The position numbers and the translations under genes were made by a program. 64,000 nucleotides of DNA from Lacinutrix sp. Bg11-31 (GTDB lineage Bacteria > Bacteroidota > Bacteroidia > Flavobacteriales > Flavobacteriaceae): contig NZ_CP025118.1 in the NCBI RefSeq assembly GCF_002831665.1, positions 310,001-374,000 on the forward strand, read 5' to 3'. A model generated the notes under the pieces. That model was not told where the DNA came from. It saw nothing but the letters and a program-made list of their open reading frames with translations, and ran no database searches. This document shows positions 9,003 to 17,849 of the stretch, piece by piece. How positions within the stretch are numbered: position 1 is the stretch's first letter; each line of letters opens with the position of its first letter.

Positions 9003-9713
9003 CTATTCTTTTACAATTTTATATGATTTTGAAAAGTTAGAATCTTCATCTGTTACTTTTAACAAATAAACAGCATTTGGTAAATATAACATTTCAATGG
9101 ATGATTTTTTTGTTCTCAAAATTCGTTGTCCAAAGAGATTATATAACTCATATGACAGGTTTCTATCGGTAGATATTTTCAATATTGAAGCTGTTGGATT
9201 AGGATAAATTTTAATTTCCTCAAGTTCATTCCCAAAATCTTCCACAGGTAATGTGATTCCATCTCCACTTGCTGTTATTGATAAAAAGTCAATTGAAGAG
9301 AAGGTATAAGTAATTGTGTTTAAAGCTTGGTCAATTGTTCCTGTAAATGGTGCCCATATTCCGCTAGGGCTTTCCTTAACTTGGAGTTTAAGAGTACTCT
9401 CATTTGCACCACTATTTAGAAGTTCAATATCTTCATAATGAAAAATCATAGTGCCCTCAAAACCATTCATGGCATTTGAATTATTATAAACTCTATCTAT
9501 ACTGATTCCATTGGAACCTGTGATAGGGGTTTCTGATTTGGTAATAGTTATTGCTCCAGAAACATCATAAGTTGTTGAAGGAGCTAATTCTAGGCCTCCA
9601 ATATTTAAAGAGGCTCCATTTTCAATAGTAATTTTACTAGAATTATCCACAGCTAATTCTTGTGCATTAATAAAGTTTGAATAAAGAAATAAAATAAGTA
9701 GTATTTTTTTCAT
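9003..9713 (-). CDS. Secreted protein with T9SS type A sorting domain
   Basis: The 236-residue protein starts with a signal peptide (ILLILFLYSNFINAQ), has a Gly/Thr/Ser-rich beta-structured middle that could be a small adhesive or surface domain, and ends in a classic type IX sorting domain. That domain is recognisable from EIKIYPNPTASILKIS through YELYNLFGQ to the basic tail YKIVKE. The expected fate is export by the Sec and type IX systems to the surface or medium. The role of the middle part is unknown. It follows 9744-10244 by 30 bases on the same strand, so the two likely form one transcript. Confidence 0.85.
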   Translation of the reverse strand: MKKILLILFLYSNFINAQELAVDNSSKITIENGASLNIGGLELAPSTTYDVSGAITITKSETPITGSNGISIDRVYNNSNAMNGFEGTMIFHYEDIELLNSGANESTLKLQVKESPSGIWAPFTGTIDQALNTITYTFSSIDFLSITASGDGITLPVEDFGNELEEIKIYPNPTASILKISTDRNLSYELYNLFGQRILRTKKSSIEMLYLPNAVYLLKVTDEDSNFSKSYKIVKE

Positions 9714-9743
9714 AATTAAAGTCTTTCTAATGATTAGTTTTAT

Positions 9744-10244
9744 TTAAGGTGTGTAATTACCGCCAATTATCACCCATGTAGTAATAGAAAGAGAACCTGT
9801 TTGAAATATTGCCTGAAGTTTTATAAACTCCCAATTGGTGTCTAATGTAATACTTGAATTACCGTCAATTTGCTCACTATTTCCTGTTACAATATTTACT
9901 TGACCAGTAGCAATCATTCCAGCTTTAATTATATATATCCTTCCGTGAGTTTCTGATGTAATTGTAGGTAATGTTACTGTTGTTGTTCCTCCATCCGCAC
10001 AAATTAAGGTGTGGTCAGACTCATCTAAAGTTATTGCATTTGCTAATGTTGCTTTAGCGGGTGTGCTTAGACTTCCATTAAGGATAGTTGCTCCATTTGA
10101 TTTTATTGTCATCAAGTTAGTAGCTACACTATTGTCAATTTTAAAATCACCATTAGCACCTAAAGTATTTGTTATATTTTGTGCTTGTGCGTTATTATTA
10201 AATAGAAAACTTACAATAAAGAGTAGTGTAAAGAGGTTTTTCAT
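9744..10244 (-). CDS. Exported protein resembling tail-fibre or adhesin repeats
   Basis: The 166-residue protein has a signal peptide ending in NNAQAQ. The mature part has the character of phage-tail-fibre-like or head-domain proteins that are common in Bacteroidota: LGANGDFKIDNS, then a VTLPTITSETHGRIYIIKAG segment, then TLDTNWEFIKLQAIF and WVIIGGNYTP at the C-terminus. I cannot name a domain with certainty. It is the first gene of a two-gene unit with the secreted protein downstream, which suggests a surface role. Confidence 0.7.
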   Translation of the reverse strand: MKNLFTLLFIVSFLFNNNAQAQNITNTLGANGDFKIDNSVATNLMTIKSNGATILNGSLSTPAKATLANAITLDESDHTLICADGGTTTVTLPTITSETHGRIYIIKAGMIATGQVNIVTGNSEQIDGNSSITLDTNWEFIKLQAIFQTGSLSITTWVIIGGNYTP

Positions 10245-10562
10245 AATTATTAATTTTTGTTAAGAGTTTATTTTAAACTGTAATTTAGGGTTTTTATTCG
10301 AGATTTCATCATGTTTAATGAATGCCAACAATTAAACTGATACACAACCGTTTCAATGTTTTATATCATACGTTAAACGAAGTTCGACTATTTTTTTTGA
10401 CAAAGTCAAGTTTAGCTATTGCTTGCTCTAGTGTTAATATAAAAACTAATAAAAGTAATGCTATTTTTATATTCCGATTAAAACGAAGTCTTTTCTTTAA
10501 AAAAAAAAAGCCCTTCAGAATAAACTGAAAGGCTTTTTTTGTAAAAATATTTTAGAATTTTA
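10245..10562. other. Spacer with the right arm of the inverted repeat
   Basis: 318 bases without a credible gene. It holds the upstream region of the exported-protein gene, the inverted arm ATACGTTAAACGAAG at about 10369-10383 (partner at 8765), and a terminator at its right end. A 68-codon frame at 10322 is AT-rich, lacks any recognisable protein feature and runs through the terminator. Confidence 0.5.
10500..10540. terminator. Bidirectional terminator of the PPIase-gldI operon
   Basis: An A-run, the stem GCCCTTCAG/CTGAAAGGC (10510-10518 with 10525-10533, one mismatch) and a T-run. It lies 22 bases beyond the stop of the minus-strand peptidyl-prolyl isomerase gene. Confidence 0.85.
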
Positions 10563-11783
10563 TTACTGTATACCTGAGATTTCGATATCAAAATATAAAT
10601 CTGTATTTCCTGGAACCTTTGGTGGTCGTCCACCTGCTCCATATCCTAAATAACTAGGAACATAAACTCTTGCTTTGTCTCCTACATTCATTCTTAGCAT
10701 TGCTTCTCTAAATCCAGCAACCAAACCAGCAGATTCATTGTAAATCATTGGAAACGGCTTATAAGCACCTCCTTTGTCTTGTTGCTCATCGTATTGGTTC
10801 ATTTTTTTAGCAATATCTACGTAAGTAGTATAAAGTAAGTTATCATTCATAAAGTAAGCGCTACAATTAACTAATACTTTATCTGTAGTATTAGGCTTTA
10901 CACCGTTTTTAATTTTGTTATGAATCATAACTATTCCTGTTGGAGATTCGAAAATCTCACCTTCTAAACCTGTATTAGCTTTAATAAAATCTTGAGCTGC
11001 TGCCTTAGATTTCTCTTTTGCTAGCGCTTCTTGTTTTGTCTTCATATCAATTAAACGTTGAGGTAAAAGAGGTTCTAGCTCTGTAAATACTTTAGTAGCA
11101 TCAAAAGCTTTAGCACTTTTGCCTTTACGGATAATTGTTACTTTGTTAATAACAACATCTTCTAACGGTCTATTAACTCTACCACGTTCTTTAGAAACTG
11201 GTAGATTAGAAATAGAATCTTGAACTTCAAGACCTTTAACTAATTCTCCAAAAACAGGATGACAACTTACACGTTGGCCATCACAATTCTTTAAACTTCC
11301 ATCTGCAGTAAAAGCATCTAATTTAGTAAATGGAATTTCTGTAATAAAAAACTGAGAACCGTTTGTATTTAAACCTCCAGAATTTGCCATAGATAATATA
11401 CCTGCTTTGTCGTGGCTTAAGCTTGTGTCAAACTCACTATAGAATTTATATCCAGCACTTCCAGTTCCTGTTGCAGTTGGATCTCCACCTTGAATCATGA
11501 ATTTATCCATAACACGATGAAAAATAATACCATCGTAAAAAGGTTTTCCTTTTAAAGAATCTGCTAAACTTGGGTGAGTACCTTCTGCTAAACCAACAAA
11601 ATTGGCAACAGTAACAGGTGCTTTTTCATAATATAATTTTGCAACCATTATACCTTTAGTGGTATTAATTTCTGCGTACAATCCATCTTCTAAATCTGGA
11701 TACTGATCTTGACAAGATGATGCGCTCATGCTTACCAATAGGGCAATAATAAAAAGTTTCATAGTGTGTTTAATGTTATTCAT
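10563..11783 (-). CDS. Lipoprotein peptidyl-prolyl isomerase, cyclophilin-FKBP fusion
   Basis: This 406-residue envelope protein has a signal peptide and a lipobox (SASSCQ). The first half (about residues 35-215) is a cyclophilin, seen from FYDGIIFHRVMDKFMIQGG and FGELVKGLEVQDSI. The C-terminal part (about 300-406) is an FKBP domain with FREAMLRMNVGDKARVYVPS and YLGYGAGG. Both domains catalyse proline cis-trans isomerisation, so it is expected to assist folding of exported proteins. A second possible start lies at 11762 and would also give a good signal peptide. It follows gldI by about 550 bases of coding frame and belongs to the nrnA-gldI operon. Fused isomerases of this kind are common in Bacteroidota. 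Confidence 0.92.
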   Translation of the reverse strand: MNNIKHTMKLFIIALLVSMSASSCQDQYPDLEDGLYAEINTTKGIMVAKLYYEKAPVTVANFVGLAEGTHPSLADSLKGKPFYDGIIFHRVMDKFMIQGGDPTATGTGSAGYKFYSEFDTSLSHDKAGILSMANSGGLNTNGSQFFITEIPFTKLDAFTADGSLKNCDGQRVSCHPVFGELVKGLEVQDSISNLPVSKERGRVNRPLEDVVINKVTIIRKGKSAKAFDATKVFTELEPLLPQRLIDMKTKQEALAKEKSKAAAQDFIKANTGLEGEIFESPTGIVMIHNKIKNGVKPNTTDKVLVNCSAYFMNDNLLYTTYVDIAKKMNQYDEQQDKGGAYKPFPMIYNESAGLVAGFREAMLRMNVGDKARVYVPSYLGYGAGGRPPKVPGNTDLYFDIEISGIQ

Positions 11784-11793
11784 TTTAAAGATA

Positions 11794-12336
11794 TTATTTT
11801 TTTGTGATTGAATTTACTGTTACTTGACTAATTAAAGGTGTGTTTCTACCAATTTTATTTTCATCTCCATAATAGCCATACGCTTTTTGCGATGGGAATA
11901 TAAAGGTGTATGTTTCTCCTGCTTTCATTAATTTTAAACCTTCGCGCAAACCTGTAAAAAGTTCTTCTTGGTCCATGGCGTAGTTTCTATTTTTTAATTC
12001 TGAAGCTGTATAAATAGTTTGACCATTTAAGGCTTTAAGATTAAAATCGAAATTAACAACATCACTAAATTCTGCTAATTTAGAAGTTTCGTTTCCAGTA
12101 ACTACAGAATCTTTAGCAATCCAAAAACCAAATTCTGAAGCCGTAAATTGTTTAGTGTCTTGAGTTTTAATGTATGCTTGGATAGCTTTTTCTTCGGTTT
12201 CGTAAAGTTTTTTATTACGTATTACAGATTCCTCGATTGAAGATCCTGTTTTTACAGTCTCTGGTTTTCGAGCTTCTGGTGTTTTACAAGCGAATATACA
12301 TGTAAAAGCAAAGAGTAAAACTACAAGTTTATTCAT
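11794..12336 (-). CDS. gldI: Gliding motility lipoprotein GldI, FKBP-type isomerase
   Basis: About 180 residues. The signal peptide and lipobox (FTCIFACK) mark it as a lipoprotein, and the C-terminal part is an FKBP-like domain (LREGLKLMKAGETYTFIFPS, then AYGYYGDENKIGRNTPL). GldI is required for gliding and type IX secretion in Flavobacterium. I start it at the ATG at 12336, which overlaps the last eight bases of nrnA and suggests coupled translation. Any longer frame upstream only adds codons inside nrnA. The nrnA-gldI-isomerase order beside ndk is a known arrangement in this group. Confidence 0.9.
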   Translation of the reverse strand: MNKLVVLLFAFTCIFACKTPEARKPETVKTGSSIEESVIRNKKLYETEEKAIQAYIKTQDTKQFTASEFGFWIAKDSVVTGNETSKLAEFSDVVNFDFNLKALNGQTIYTASELKNRNYAMDQEELFTGLREGLKLMKAGETYTFIFPSQKAYGYYGDENKIGRNTPLISQVTVNSITKK

Positions 12337-13348
12337 TATTAAGGGCTTTACTATAAGCTGGTAATATACTAATAAATTTTTCAACTGTAGATTCTAAAGA
12401 GGTGTCACTTTTTCCACCAGCTGCGTTTGTATGTCCTCCACCTTGAAAGTGAGCACGAGACAATTCGTTTACAGAAAAATCGCCTTTAGAACGTAAAGAT
12501 ATTTTAACAATACCTTGTTTTTTATCTTCAATAAAAATAGCAGCTAAAACAGTTTTGTCTAGAGATAATGCATAATTAACAAAACCTTCGGTGTCTCCTT
12601 TTTTATAATCTAAATCTTGTAATTCCTTTTGAGATAGCGTAATATAAGCAGCTTTGTGCTCTGGCAATACTCTTAAATTACTTAATGCACAACCTAATAA
12701 TTGTAGTCGGTTATAGCTATTTGTATCATATACATTATTATGTATTGCTGTATTATCTGCTCCTTTATCTATTAAACTAGCAATAATTCTATGTGTTGTA
12801 CTTGTTGTAGAACGAAATCTAAACGAGCCAGTATCTGTCATAACTCCAACATAAAGACAGGTTGCTATTTCTGTATTTACTTTATCTAAAGCATCAATTT
12901 TATCTAAAAAATGATATACCATCTCACAAGTAGAACTCATAGACACATCGCTAAACATATATTTGGCGTAGTCGTCTGGTTGTTGGTGATGGTCAATCAT
13001 TATTTTTAAGCCCTTACTATTTGCTAAAACAGATTCCATGTTACCTGTTCTATGGAATGCATTAAAGTCTAAGGTAAAAATAATATCTGCATCGTTAATA
13101 AACGCTTCAGTTTTTTCCTTTTCAGTTTCGTGAATTTCTACAGTTTCTACACCTGGAAGCCACTTTAAAAAGTCAGGAAAATCGTTTGGAGCAATAATTT
13201 TTGCATCGTGATTTAATTGAAGTAAGTAGTGTAAAAGACCTAAAGTAGAGCCAATGGCATCTCCATCTGGATTTTTATGTGGTATAATTGCAATTTTTTT
13301 AGGAGTTGCTAAAAGTGCTTTAATCTCCAAAATATCTTGTGTATTCAT
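12329..13348 (-). CDS. nrnA: DHH-family oligoribonuclease / PAP phosphatase
   Basis: This 339-residue cytosolic enzyme has the DHH-DHHA1 layout. HKNPDGDAIGS (residues about 24-34) and IDHHQQPDDY give the manganese-binding DHH core, and GGGHTNAAGG near residue 310 is the DHHA1 signature. NrnA-type enzymes degrade nano-RNA and dephosphorylate 3'-phosphoadenosine 5'-phosphate. It is the first gene of the operon that continues with gldI and is divergent from ndk. Confidence 0.93.
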   Translation of the reverse strand: MNTQDILEIKALLATPKKIAIIPHKNPDGDAIGSTLGLLHYLLQLNHDAKIIAPNDFPDFLKWLPGVETVEIHETEKEKTEAFINDADIIFTLDFNAFHRTGNMESVLANSKGLKIMIDHHQQPDDYAKYMFSDVSMSSTCEMVYHFLDKIDALDKVNTEIATCLYVGVMTDTGSFRFRSTTSTTHRIIASLIDKGADNTAIHNNVYDTNSYNRLQLLGCALSNLRVLPEHKAAYITLSQKELQDLDYKKGDTEGFVNYALSLDKTVLAAIFIEDKKQGIVKISLRSKGDFSVNELSRAHFQGGGHTNAAGGKSDTSLESTVEKFISILPAYSKALNNE

Positions 13349-13501
13349 AGGTCGCGAATATACAAATTTTTAATATTGATTTATAGTATGTTTGCTTTGG
13401 AAATGCTTTGTGAGAAAACAATTATTTTTTCTTTTAAGATAAAATAGAAACTAAAAAGGGATGTTTTATTACTGTTATTTTAATGTAGAAAAGGTATGTT
13501 A

Positions 13502-13531
13502 TTGTTTTTCAATAGAAAAATACTACTTTTG
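13502..13531 (+). promoter_or_regulatory. ndk promoter (-33 TTG and -7 TACTTTTG)
   Basis: TTG at 13502-13504 and TACTTTTG at 13524-13531 are separated by 19 bases, exactly the spacing of the Bacteroidota primary sigma-factor promoter. The start codon of ndk is 25 bases downstream. Confidence 0.8.
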
Positions 13532-13555
13532 CACAAAAATTTATAAAAATTTAAA

Positions 13556-13975
13556 ATGGCAACAAATAGAACATTTACAATGCTTAAGCCTGATTCAATT
13601 GAAAAAGGAAATATTGGAGCAATCTTAGAAAAAATTAATGCTTCTGGTTTTAGAATCGTAGCAATGAAATTAACGCAAATGACTACTGCAGACGCTGAAG
13701 CATTTTACGCAGTTCACAACGAAAGACCTTTCTTTGGTGAATTAGTAGAATACATGACACGTGGACCTATAGTAGCTGCAGTCTTAGAAAAAGAGAATGC
13801 TGTTGAAGATTTTAGAACTTTAATTGGTGCTACAAATCCTGCAGATGCTGCAGATGGTACTATTCGTAAATTATATGCTGCTTCAATTGGAGAAAATGCT
13901 GTACACGGAAGTGATAGTGACGATAATGCTGCAATAGAAGGTGCTTTTCATTTCTCAGGAAGAGAGATGTTCTAA
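13556..13975 (+). CDS. ndk: Nucleoside-diphosphate kinase
   Basis: The 139-residue protein matches the family length and balances NTP pools by transferring phosphate through a phosphohistidine. The start [13 protein letters not shown], the central [15 protein letters not shown] and the active-site NAVHGSDS with its catalytic His are all present. The following FHFSGREMF is the normal C-terminus. The gene has its own promoter and a terminator and is divergent from nrnA. Confidence 0.97.
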   Translation: MATNRTFTMLKPDSIEKGNIGAILEKINASGFRIVAMKLTQMTTADAEAFYAVHNERPFFGELVEYMTRGPIVAAVLEKENAVEDFRTLIGATNPADAADGTIRKLYAASIGENAVHGSDSDDNAAIEGAFHFSGREMF

Positions 13976-14002
13976 GCATTTAGACGATAAAAACTAACGT
14001 TT

Positions 14003-14034
14003 AAGCCTAACTTTAACACAGTTAGGCTTTTTTT
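14003..14034 (+). terminator. ndk terminator
   Basis: AAGCCTAAC (14003-14011) pairs with GTTAGGCTT (14021-14029), followed by T residues. Confidence 0.9.
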
Positions 14035-14078
14035 GTACCTAACAATCAAGTAATTTAGCAAGACTAAAAAAAAATATT

Positions 14079-16640
14079 ATGAAAACTATTAAAAGTCTAT
14101 TCTTAGTCTGTTTTTTATTTTCAACTTTTTCTCAAGCGCAAAATACAGAAAGAGCAATTGAAAACTTTAAACAAAAAACAAATGCTTCGGTTACAATTAA
14201 CAAAGATTCTAAAGTTCCAGAGTTTATTAGATTCTCGAACAATAATCCTTTAGATCTTATTGGTAGTTCTGTTGCCGAAAAAGCGTTCAGTTTTTTAAAT
14301 GAAAATAAGGAACTTTATAAAATTGAAGACGTTAGTAGTACTTTCAAATTAAAAACAGAGGAGGTTGATAATATAGGATTTCAACGTGTTGTATTAAATC
14401 AATACTATAATGGTGTGTCTGTTTACGATGGTAAGTTATTATTTCATTTTAATTCTGAAAACAATTTAACGGCAATAAATGGTAATTATATTACAGATAT
14501 AAAGTTGAATGCTGCACCTAGTATAGCAAAAACTGAAGCACATTCTATTGCTATAGAAACTATAGAAAACCAGGATCTTAATTATTCTGGTGCTGCATTA
14601 TTAGTCCATGATACAAAATTATATATTTTTCAAAAAGGACTAGTTCAAGGTTTTAAAGGAGCTAATTATTTGGTTTACGAAGTTGAAATAAGAAATGAAA
14701 ATGATGTTAGAGAATTTGTGTTTGTAAACGCTCACAATGGAACTATTGTGGAACAATTTACAGGAATGGCACACGCTATAGATCGCATAGTTTTTGAAGG
14801 AGATACAAGTAATGTAATTTGGCAAGAAGGAGATGCTTTTCCTGGTGCTTTAGATATTTGGCAACGTAATGAGGTCGAAGCCTCTGGACATGTTTATCAT
14901 TTTTTTAATAATACTTTTGGTTACACATCATACGATGGTGCAGACGCACAAATGCGAACTATAAATAACAATCCTAATGTCGCAAATGCTAGTTGGAATG
15001 GTTCTACTGCAAATTATCGTGATGGTACAGCAGCAGACGATGTAATAGCACATGAATGGGGACACGCTTACACAGAATATACTAGTGGTTTAGTTTATGC
15101 ATGGCAATCTGGAGCAATCAATGAGTCTTACTCAGATATTTGGGGAGAAACCATAGATCTTTTAAATAATTATGAAGATACAGATGATGACCATACATTA
15201 AGAATTGCTTGCCAAAGTTCAGATAGATGGAGAATGGGAGAAGACGCGTCATTTTTTAGTGCACCAATTCGTGACCTTTGGGATCCAACTTGTAATGGGC
15301 ATCCTGGAAAAGTTACAGATGGAAATTATTGGTGTAGTGATGGTGATTCTGGAGGAGTACATGTAAACTCTGGTGTTCCTAACCACGCTTATGCTTTAAT
15401 GGTAGATGGTGGTAATTATAATGGACAAGTAATTGTAGGAATTGGTTTTACTAAAGCTGCTCATGTTTTTTGGAGAGCACAGAGTCTGTATTTAACTGCT
15501 ACTAGTAATTTTATTGATCTAGCAAATGCATTAGAAACTTCGGCTAATGATTTGCTAGGTGTAAATTTAGAAGGTTTATCTACAATTGGCATGCCAGCAG
15601 GAGCTTCTGGAGAAATTATTACTGCTGCAGATATACAGCAAGTAACAAACGCGGTTTTGGCTGTAGAACTCCGTATAGAACCAATACAGTGTGGGTTTTC
15701 ACCAATTCTAGCTGATGTACCACCAACTTGCGATGCAGGAATAAATAATCCTATCTTCTTTGAAGATTGGGAAACAGGAACAGATGGTTGGACTTTTAGT
15801 CAAGTACCAACTGGCGCAACATGGACACCAAGAGATTGGGAAATGGAAACAAGTTTGCCAAATAATAGAGCAGGTAATGGTGTTTATGCAGTAAATGCTG
15901 CAATAGGAGAGACTTATGGTGGTGACTGCCAAGCAGATTTTCAAAACGGAATTATACAATTAGTAAGTCCAGTAATTACAATGCCTAATGTTACAACAGG
16001 AACTTACGAATTAGCGTTTAATCATTATGTATCTACAGAGATTAGTTGGGATGGTGGAAATGTAAAATATAAGGTAGATGGTGCTGCTAATTGGACTATT
16101 TTACCAGCTTCTGCGTTTATAAATAATGCCTATAATGGAGCGATAAATGGAGGCGGAAATGATAATCCTATGCAAGGTCAAGTTGCATTTACAGGAACAG
16201 ATCCAGGTTCTAATAAAGGAAGTTGGGGAGCCAGTGTTGTAGACTTATCGTCTTTAGGTGTAACGGCTAATGGAACTGTACAGTTTAGTTTCGATTTTGG
16301 AACCGATGGTTGTAATGGTCGTGAAGGTTGGTATTTAGATGAGGTAAACGTTTATAACTGTGACTATGCATTATCTGTTTCAGAAATTGATGTTATAAGT
16401 AACATGATTAAAGTATATCCTAATCCATCAAATGGGACTTTTAATTTGAAAAAAATAGGACAAATAAATTTAGTAAAAGCCGAAATTAATGACATTAACG
16501 GTCGTTTTATTAAAACTGTAGATTTATTTAATATGAATGAAATGAAAGCAATCGATTTATCGAATGCTGCTTCTGGTCTGTATTTTATGACTATTACTTC
16601 AGATGAAGCGAAAAGTGTTATTAAATTAATGAAACAATAA
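14079..16640 (+). CDS. Secreted M4 (thermolysin-type) metalloprotease with T9SS signal
   Basis: The 853-residue preproenzyme has a signal peptide (CFLFSTFSQAQ), a propeptide of the FTP/PepSY kind (about residues 25-225) and a catalytic domain with HEWGH at 325-329. The third zinc ligand, Glu349, lies in GAINESYSD, the standard M4 spacing. A MAM/jelly-roll-like beta domain follows at about 555-770, with a FNHYVSTEISWDGGNVKYK segment. The protein ends in a type IX sorting domain (IKVYPNPSNGTFNLKK through ASGLYFMTI). It should be secreted and degrade extracellular protein. The gene is monocistronic with a terminator behind it. Confidence 0.95.
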   Translation: MKTIKSLFLVCFLFSTFSQAQNTERAIENFKQKTNASVTINKDSKVPEFIRFSNNNPLDLIGSSVAEKAFSFLNENKELYKIEDVSSTFKLKTEEVDNIGFQRVVLNQYYNGVSVYDGKLLFHFNSENNLTAINGNYITDIKLNAAPSIAKTEAHSIAIETIENQDLNYSGAALLVHDTKLYIFQKGLVQGFKGANYLVYEVEIRNENDVREFVFVNAHNGTIVEQFTGMAHAIDRIVFEGDTSNVIWQEGDAFPGALDIWQRNEVEASGHVYHFFNNTFGYTSYDGADAQMRTINNNPNVANASWNGSTANYRDGTAADDVIAHEWGHAYTEYTSGLVYAWQSGAINESYSDIWGETIDLLNNYEDTDDDHTLRIACQSSDRWRMGEDASFFSAPIRDLWDPTCNGHPGKVTDGNYWCSDGDSGGVHVNSGVPNHAYALMVDGGNYNGQVIVGIGFTKAAHVFWRAQSLYLTATSNFIDLANALETSANDLLGVNLEGLSTIGMPAGASGEIITAADIQQVTNAVLAVELRIEPIQCGFSPILADVPPTCDAGINNPIFFEDWETGTDGWTFSQVPTGATWTPRDWEMETSLPNNRAGNGVYAVNAAIGETYGGDCQADFQNGIIQLVSPVITMPNVTTGTYELAFNHYVSTEISWDGGNVKYKVDGAANWTILPASAFINNAYNGAINGGGNDNPMQGQVAFTGTDPGSNKGSWGASVVDLSSLGVTANGTVQFSFDFGTDGCNGREGWYLDEVNVYNCDYALSVSEIDVISNMIKVYPNPSNGTFNLKKIGQINLVKAEINDINGRFIKTVDLFNMNEMKAIDLSNAASGLYFMTITSDEAKSVIKLMKQ

Positions 16641-16670
16641 TAATTGTAAGCAGGACTTATATACAACTCA

Positions 16671-16699
16671 AAAGCGCAACCATTGGTTGCGCTTTTTGT
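16671..16699 (+). terminator. M4 protease terminator
   Basis: AAAGCGCAACC pairs perfectly with GGTTGCGCTTT over eleven bases with a three-base loop, and T residues follow. Confidence 0.92.
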
Positions 16700-16744
16700 T
16701 TTTTGAACTGAACTCAACTAAAATAAAAAAGTTTGTAGTATATA

Positions 16745-16930
16745 TTAAATAACTTTAACTGCGTTTAATTCTTTTTTACCTTCTTATAGATCGAATTCAA
16801 CTTCATCGCCTTCGCGAATCTCATCAATTAAACCTGAAATGTGTAAAAAATGGTCTTTGTCTAGACCTTCTTCTGTTATGAAACCAAATCCTTTAGTGTT
16901 ATTGAAGAATTTTACTGTGCCTTTACTCAT
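16745..16930 (-). pseudogene. Cold-shock protein gene with one internal stop
   Basis: From the ATG at 16930 the frame reads SKGTVKFFNNTKGFGFITE and continues with the RNP-type HFLHISGLIDEIREGDEVE, as in the intact paralogue at 17082. Codon 49 (16784-16786) is TAA, where the paralogue has CAA (Gln). Beyond it the same frame continues with EGKKELNAVKVI to a normal stop at 16745-16747, giving 61 codons if read through. One C-to-T change therefore explains the damage. The 48-residue product would lack the last strand of the OB fold. The first half is otherwise intact, so the mutation may be recent, and a TATTTTTG promoter element lies upstream. Confidence 0.85.
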
Positions 16931-16960
16931 TGTAATAAATTTTAATTATTTAATTGAAAA

Positions 16961-16968
16961 CAAAAATA
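16961..16968 (-). promoter_or_regulatory. -7 element upstream of the broken cold-shock gene
   Basis: Read on the minus strand the bases are TATTTTTG, matching TAnnTTTG, 30 bases before the start codon. Confidence 0.5.
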
Positions 16969-17020
16969 ATGACATTAATTAATGTTACTTATTTGTTTAA
17001 ACCTGCTTTAGATAGGTGCA

Positions 17021-17057
17021 AAAAAAAACTCACTAAATAAATAGTGAGCTTTTTTTG
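17021..17057. terminator. Terminator of the intact cold-shock gene
   Basis: An A-run, a stem CTCACTA/TAGTGAG around AATAAA, and a T-run lie between the two cold-shock genes. On the minus strand it ends the gene at 17082-17273. Confidence 0.85.
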
Positions 17058-17081
17058 TAATAAAGTAAATTGAATATATAA

Positions 17082-17273
17082 TTATACTACTTTTACGTTT
17101 ACTGCATTCATACCTTTTTTACCTTCTTGAAGGTCAAATTCTACTACGTCTCCTTCACGAACTTCGTCGATTAATCCAGAAATGTGTACGAAATGGTCGC
17201 TTTCTGATCCATCTTCAGTTATAAAACCGAATCCTTTAGAATCATTGAAAAATTTTACTGTGCCTTGAGCCAT
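17082..17273 (-). CDS. Cold-shock protein (CspA family)
   Basis: This 63-residue single-domain nucleic-acid chaperone carries both RNA-binding motifs: KGFGFI at residues 13-18 and HFVHIS at 27-32. The family binds single-stranded RNA and DNA and melts secondary structure in mRNA during cold or general growth. A TATATTTG promoter element sits 31 bases before the start. A damaged paralogue lies just downstream, so this is the only complete copy here. Confidence 0.95.
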   Translation of the reverse strand: MAQGTVKFFNDSKGFGFITEDGSESDHFVHISGLIDEVREGDVVEFDLQEGKKGMNAVNVKVV

Positions 17274-17303
17274 TTTAAAAAAAATTTAATTTATAATAAG
17301 TAA

Positions 17304-17311
17304 CAAATATA
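17304..17311 (-). promoter_or_regulatory. -7 element of the cold-shock gene
   Basis: On the minus strand the bases read TATATTTG, a full match to TAnnTTTG, upstream of an AT-rich leader of about 25 bases. Confidence 0.55.
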
Positions 17312-17506
17312 ATATTTTTTATTAAAGAATCTGTGTTTATTTTTTTTGATTACAATTTAATAATATTAAAAATTGTAGATGTATCTCTCTTAACTCTAGA
17401 TTGATACCAAATATGTTTTAAAATTATTGATACTGGTTATAGGTAATGCTCAATAGGTTAAGTAGTGAAATATAATAATAGTTTTAGTTACTTCTTTGGT
17501 GTAAAA

Positions 17507-17803
17507 CTATCTTAGTACTATTTTTTTTATTAGATCTTTACCTAATTCTTCATTAAGCATTTTTACAATTTTATCTTTACCATAGCTTAATTCCTCTCTT
17601 AAAGTACTTGAGCTTAATTGTACATAGAGTGTTTCGTTTTTTATATCTACAGCAGTTGTATAATTATTTACACCATTACCCATTAATTTTGCCCAAGCAT
17701 CGCGAACATTAACCTTATCTAAACCTTTTTCTAGTTTATTGCTTTCTACAAAGTCTTGTAAAGCGTCTTGAATATTTAATATGCTATTGTTTCTTTTTGC
17801 CAT
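17507..17803 (-). CDS. DUF721 (DciA-like) protein
   Basis: About 98 residues from the ATG at 17803. The DUF721 pattern is seen in SILNIQDALQDFVESNKLEKGL, VRDAWAKLMGNGVNNYT and LYVQLSSSTLREELSYGK. DciA proteins of this family load or stimulate the replicative helicase in many bacteria that lack DnaC. Its placement two genes downstream of recF, separated by one lipoprotein gene on the same strand, fits a link to DNA replication. The ten-codon extension to 17833 looks non-coding and is left out. Confidence 0.85.
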   Translation of the reverse strand: MAKRNNSILNIQDALQDFVESNKLEKGLDKVNVRDAWAKLMGNGVNNYTTAVDIKNETLYVQLSSSTLREELSYGKDKIVKMLNEELGKDLIKKIVLR

Positions 17804-17849
17804 ATTTATCTTCCGAGACATCGGAAGGCTCATTAATTAAATTAGTAAT

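Noticed and set aside
8836..9069. A 77-codon frame on the plus strand
   Set aside because: It lies in a spacer after a terminator, runs into the 3' end of the opposite-strand gene at 9003 and has no recognisable protein character.
10322..10528. A 68-codon frame on the plus strand
   Set aside because: AT-rich, crosses a bidirectional terminator and ends in a poly-A/Lys run; no family resemblance.
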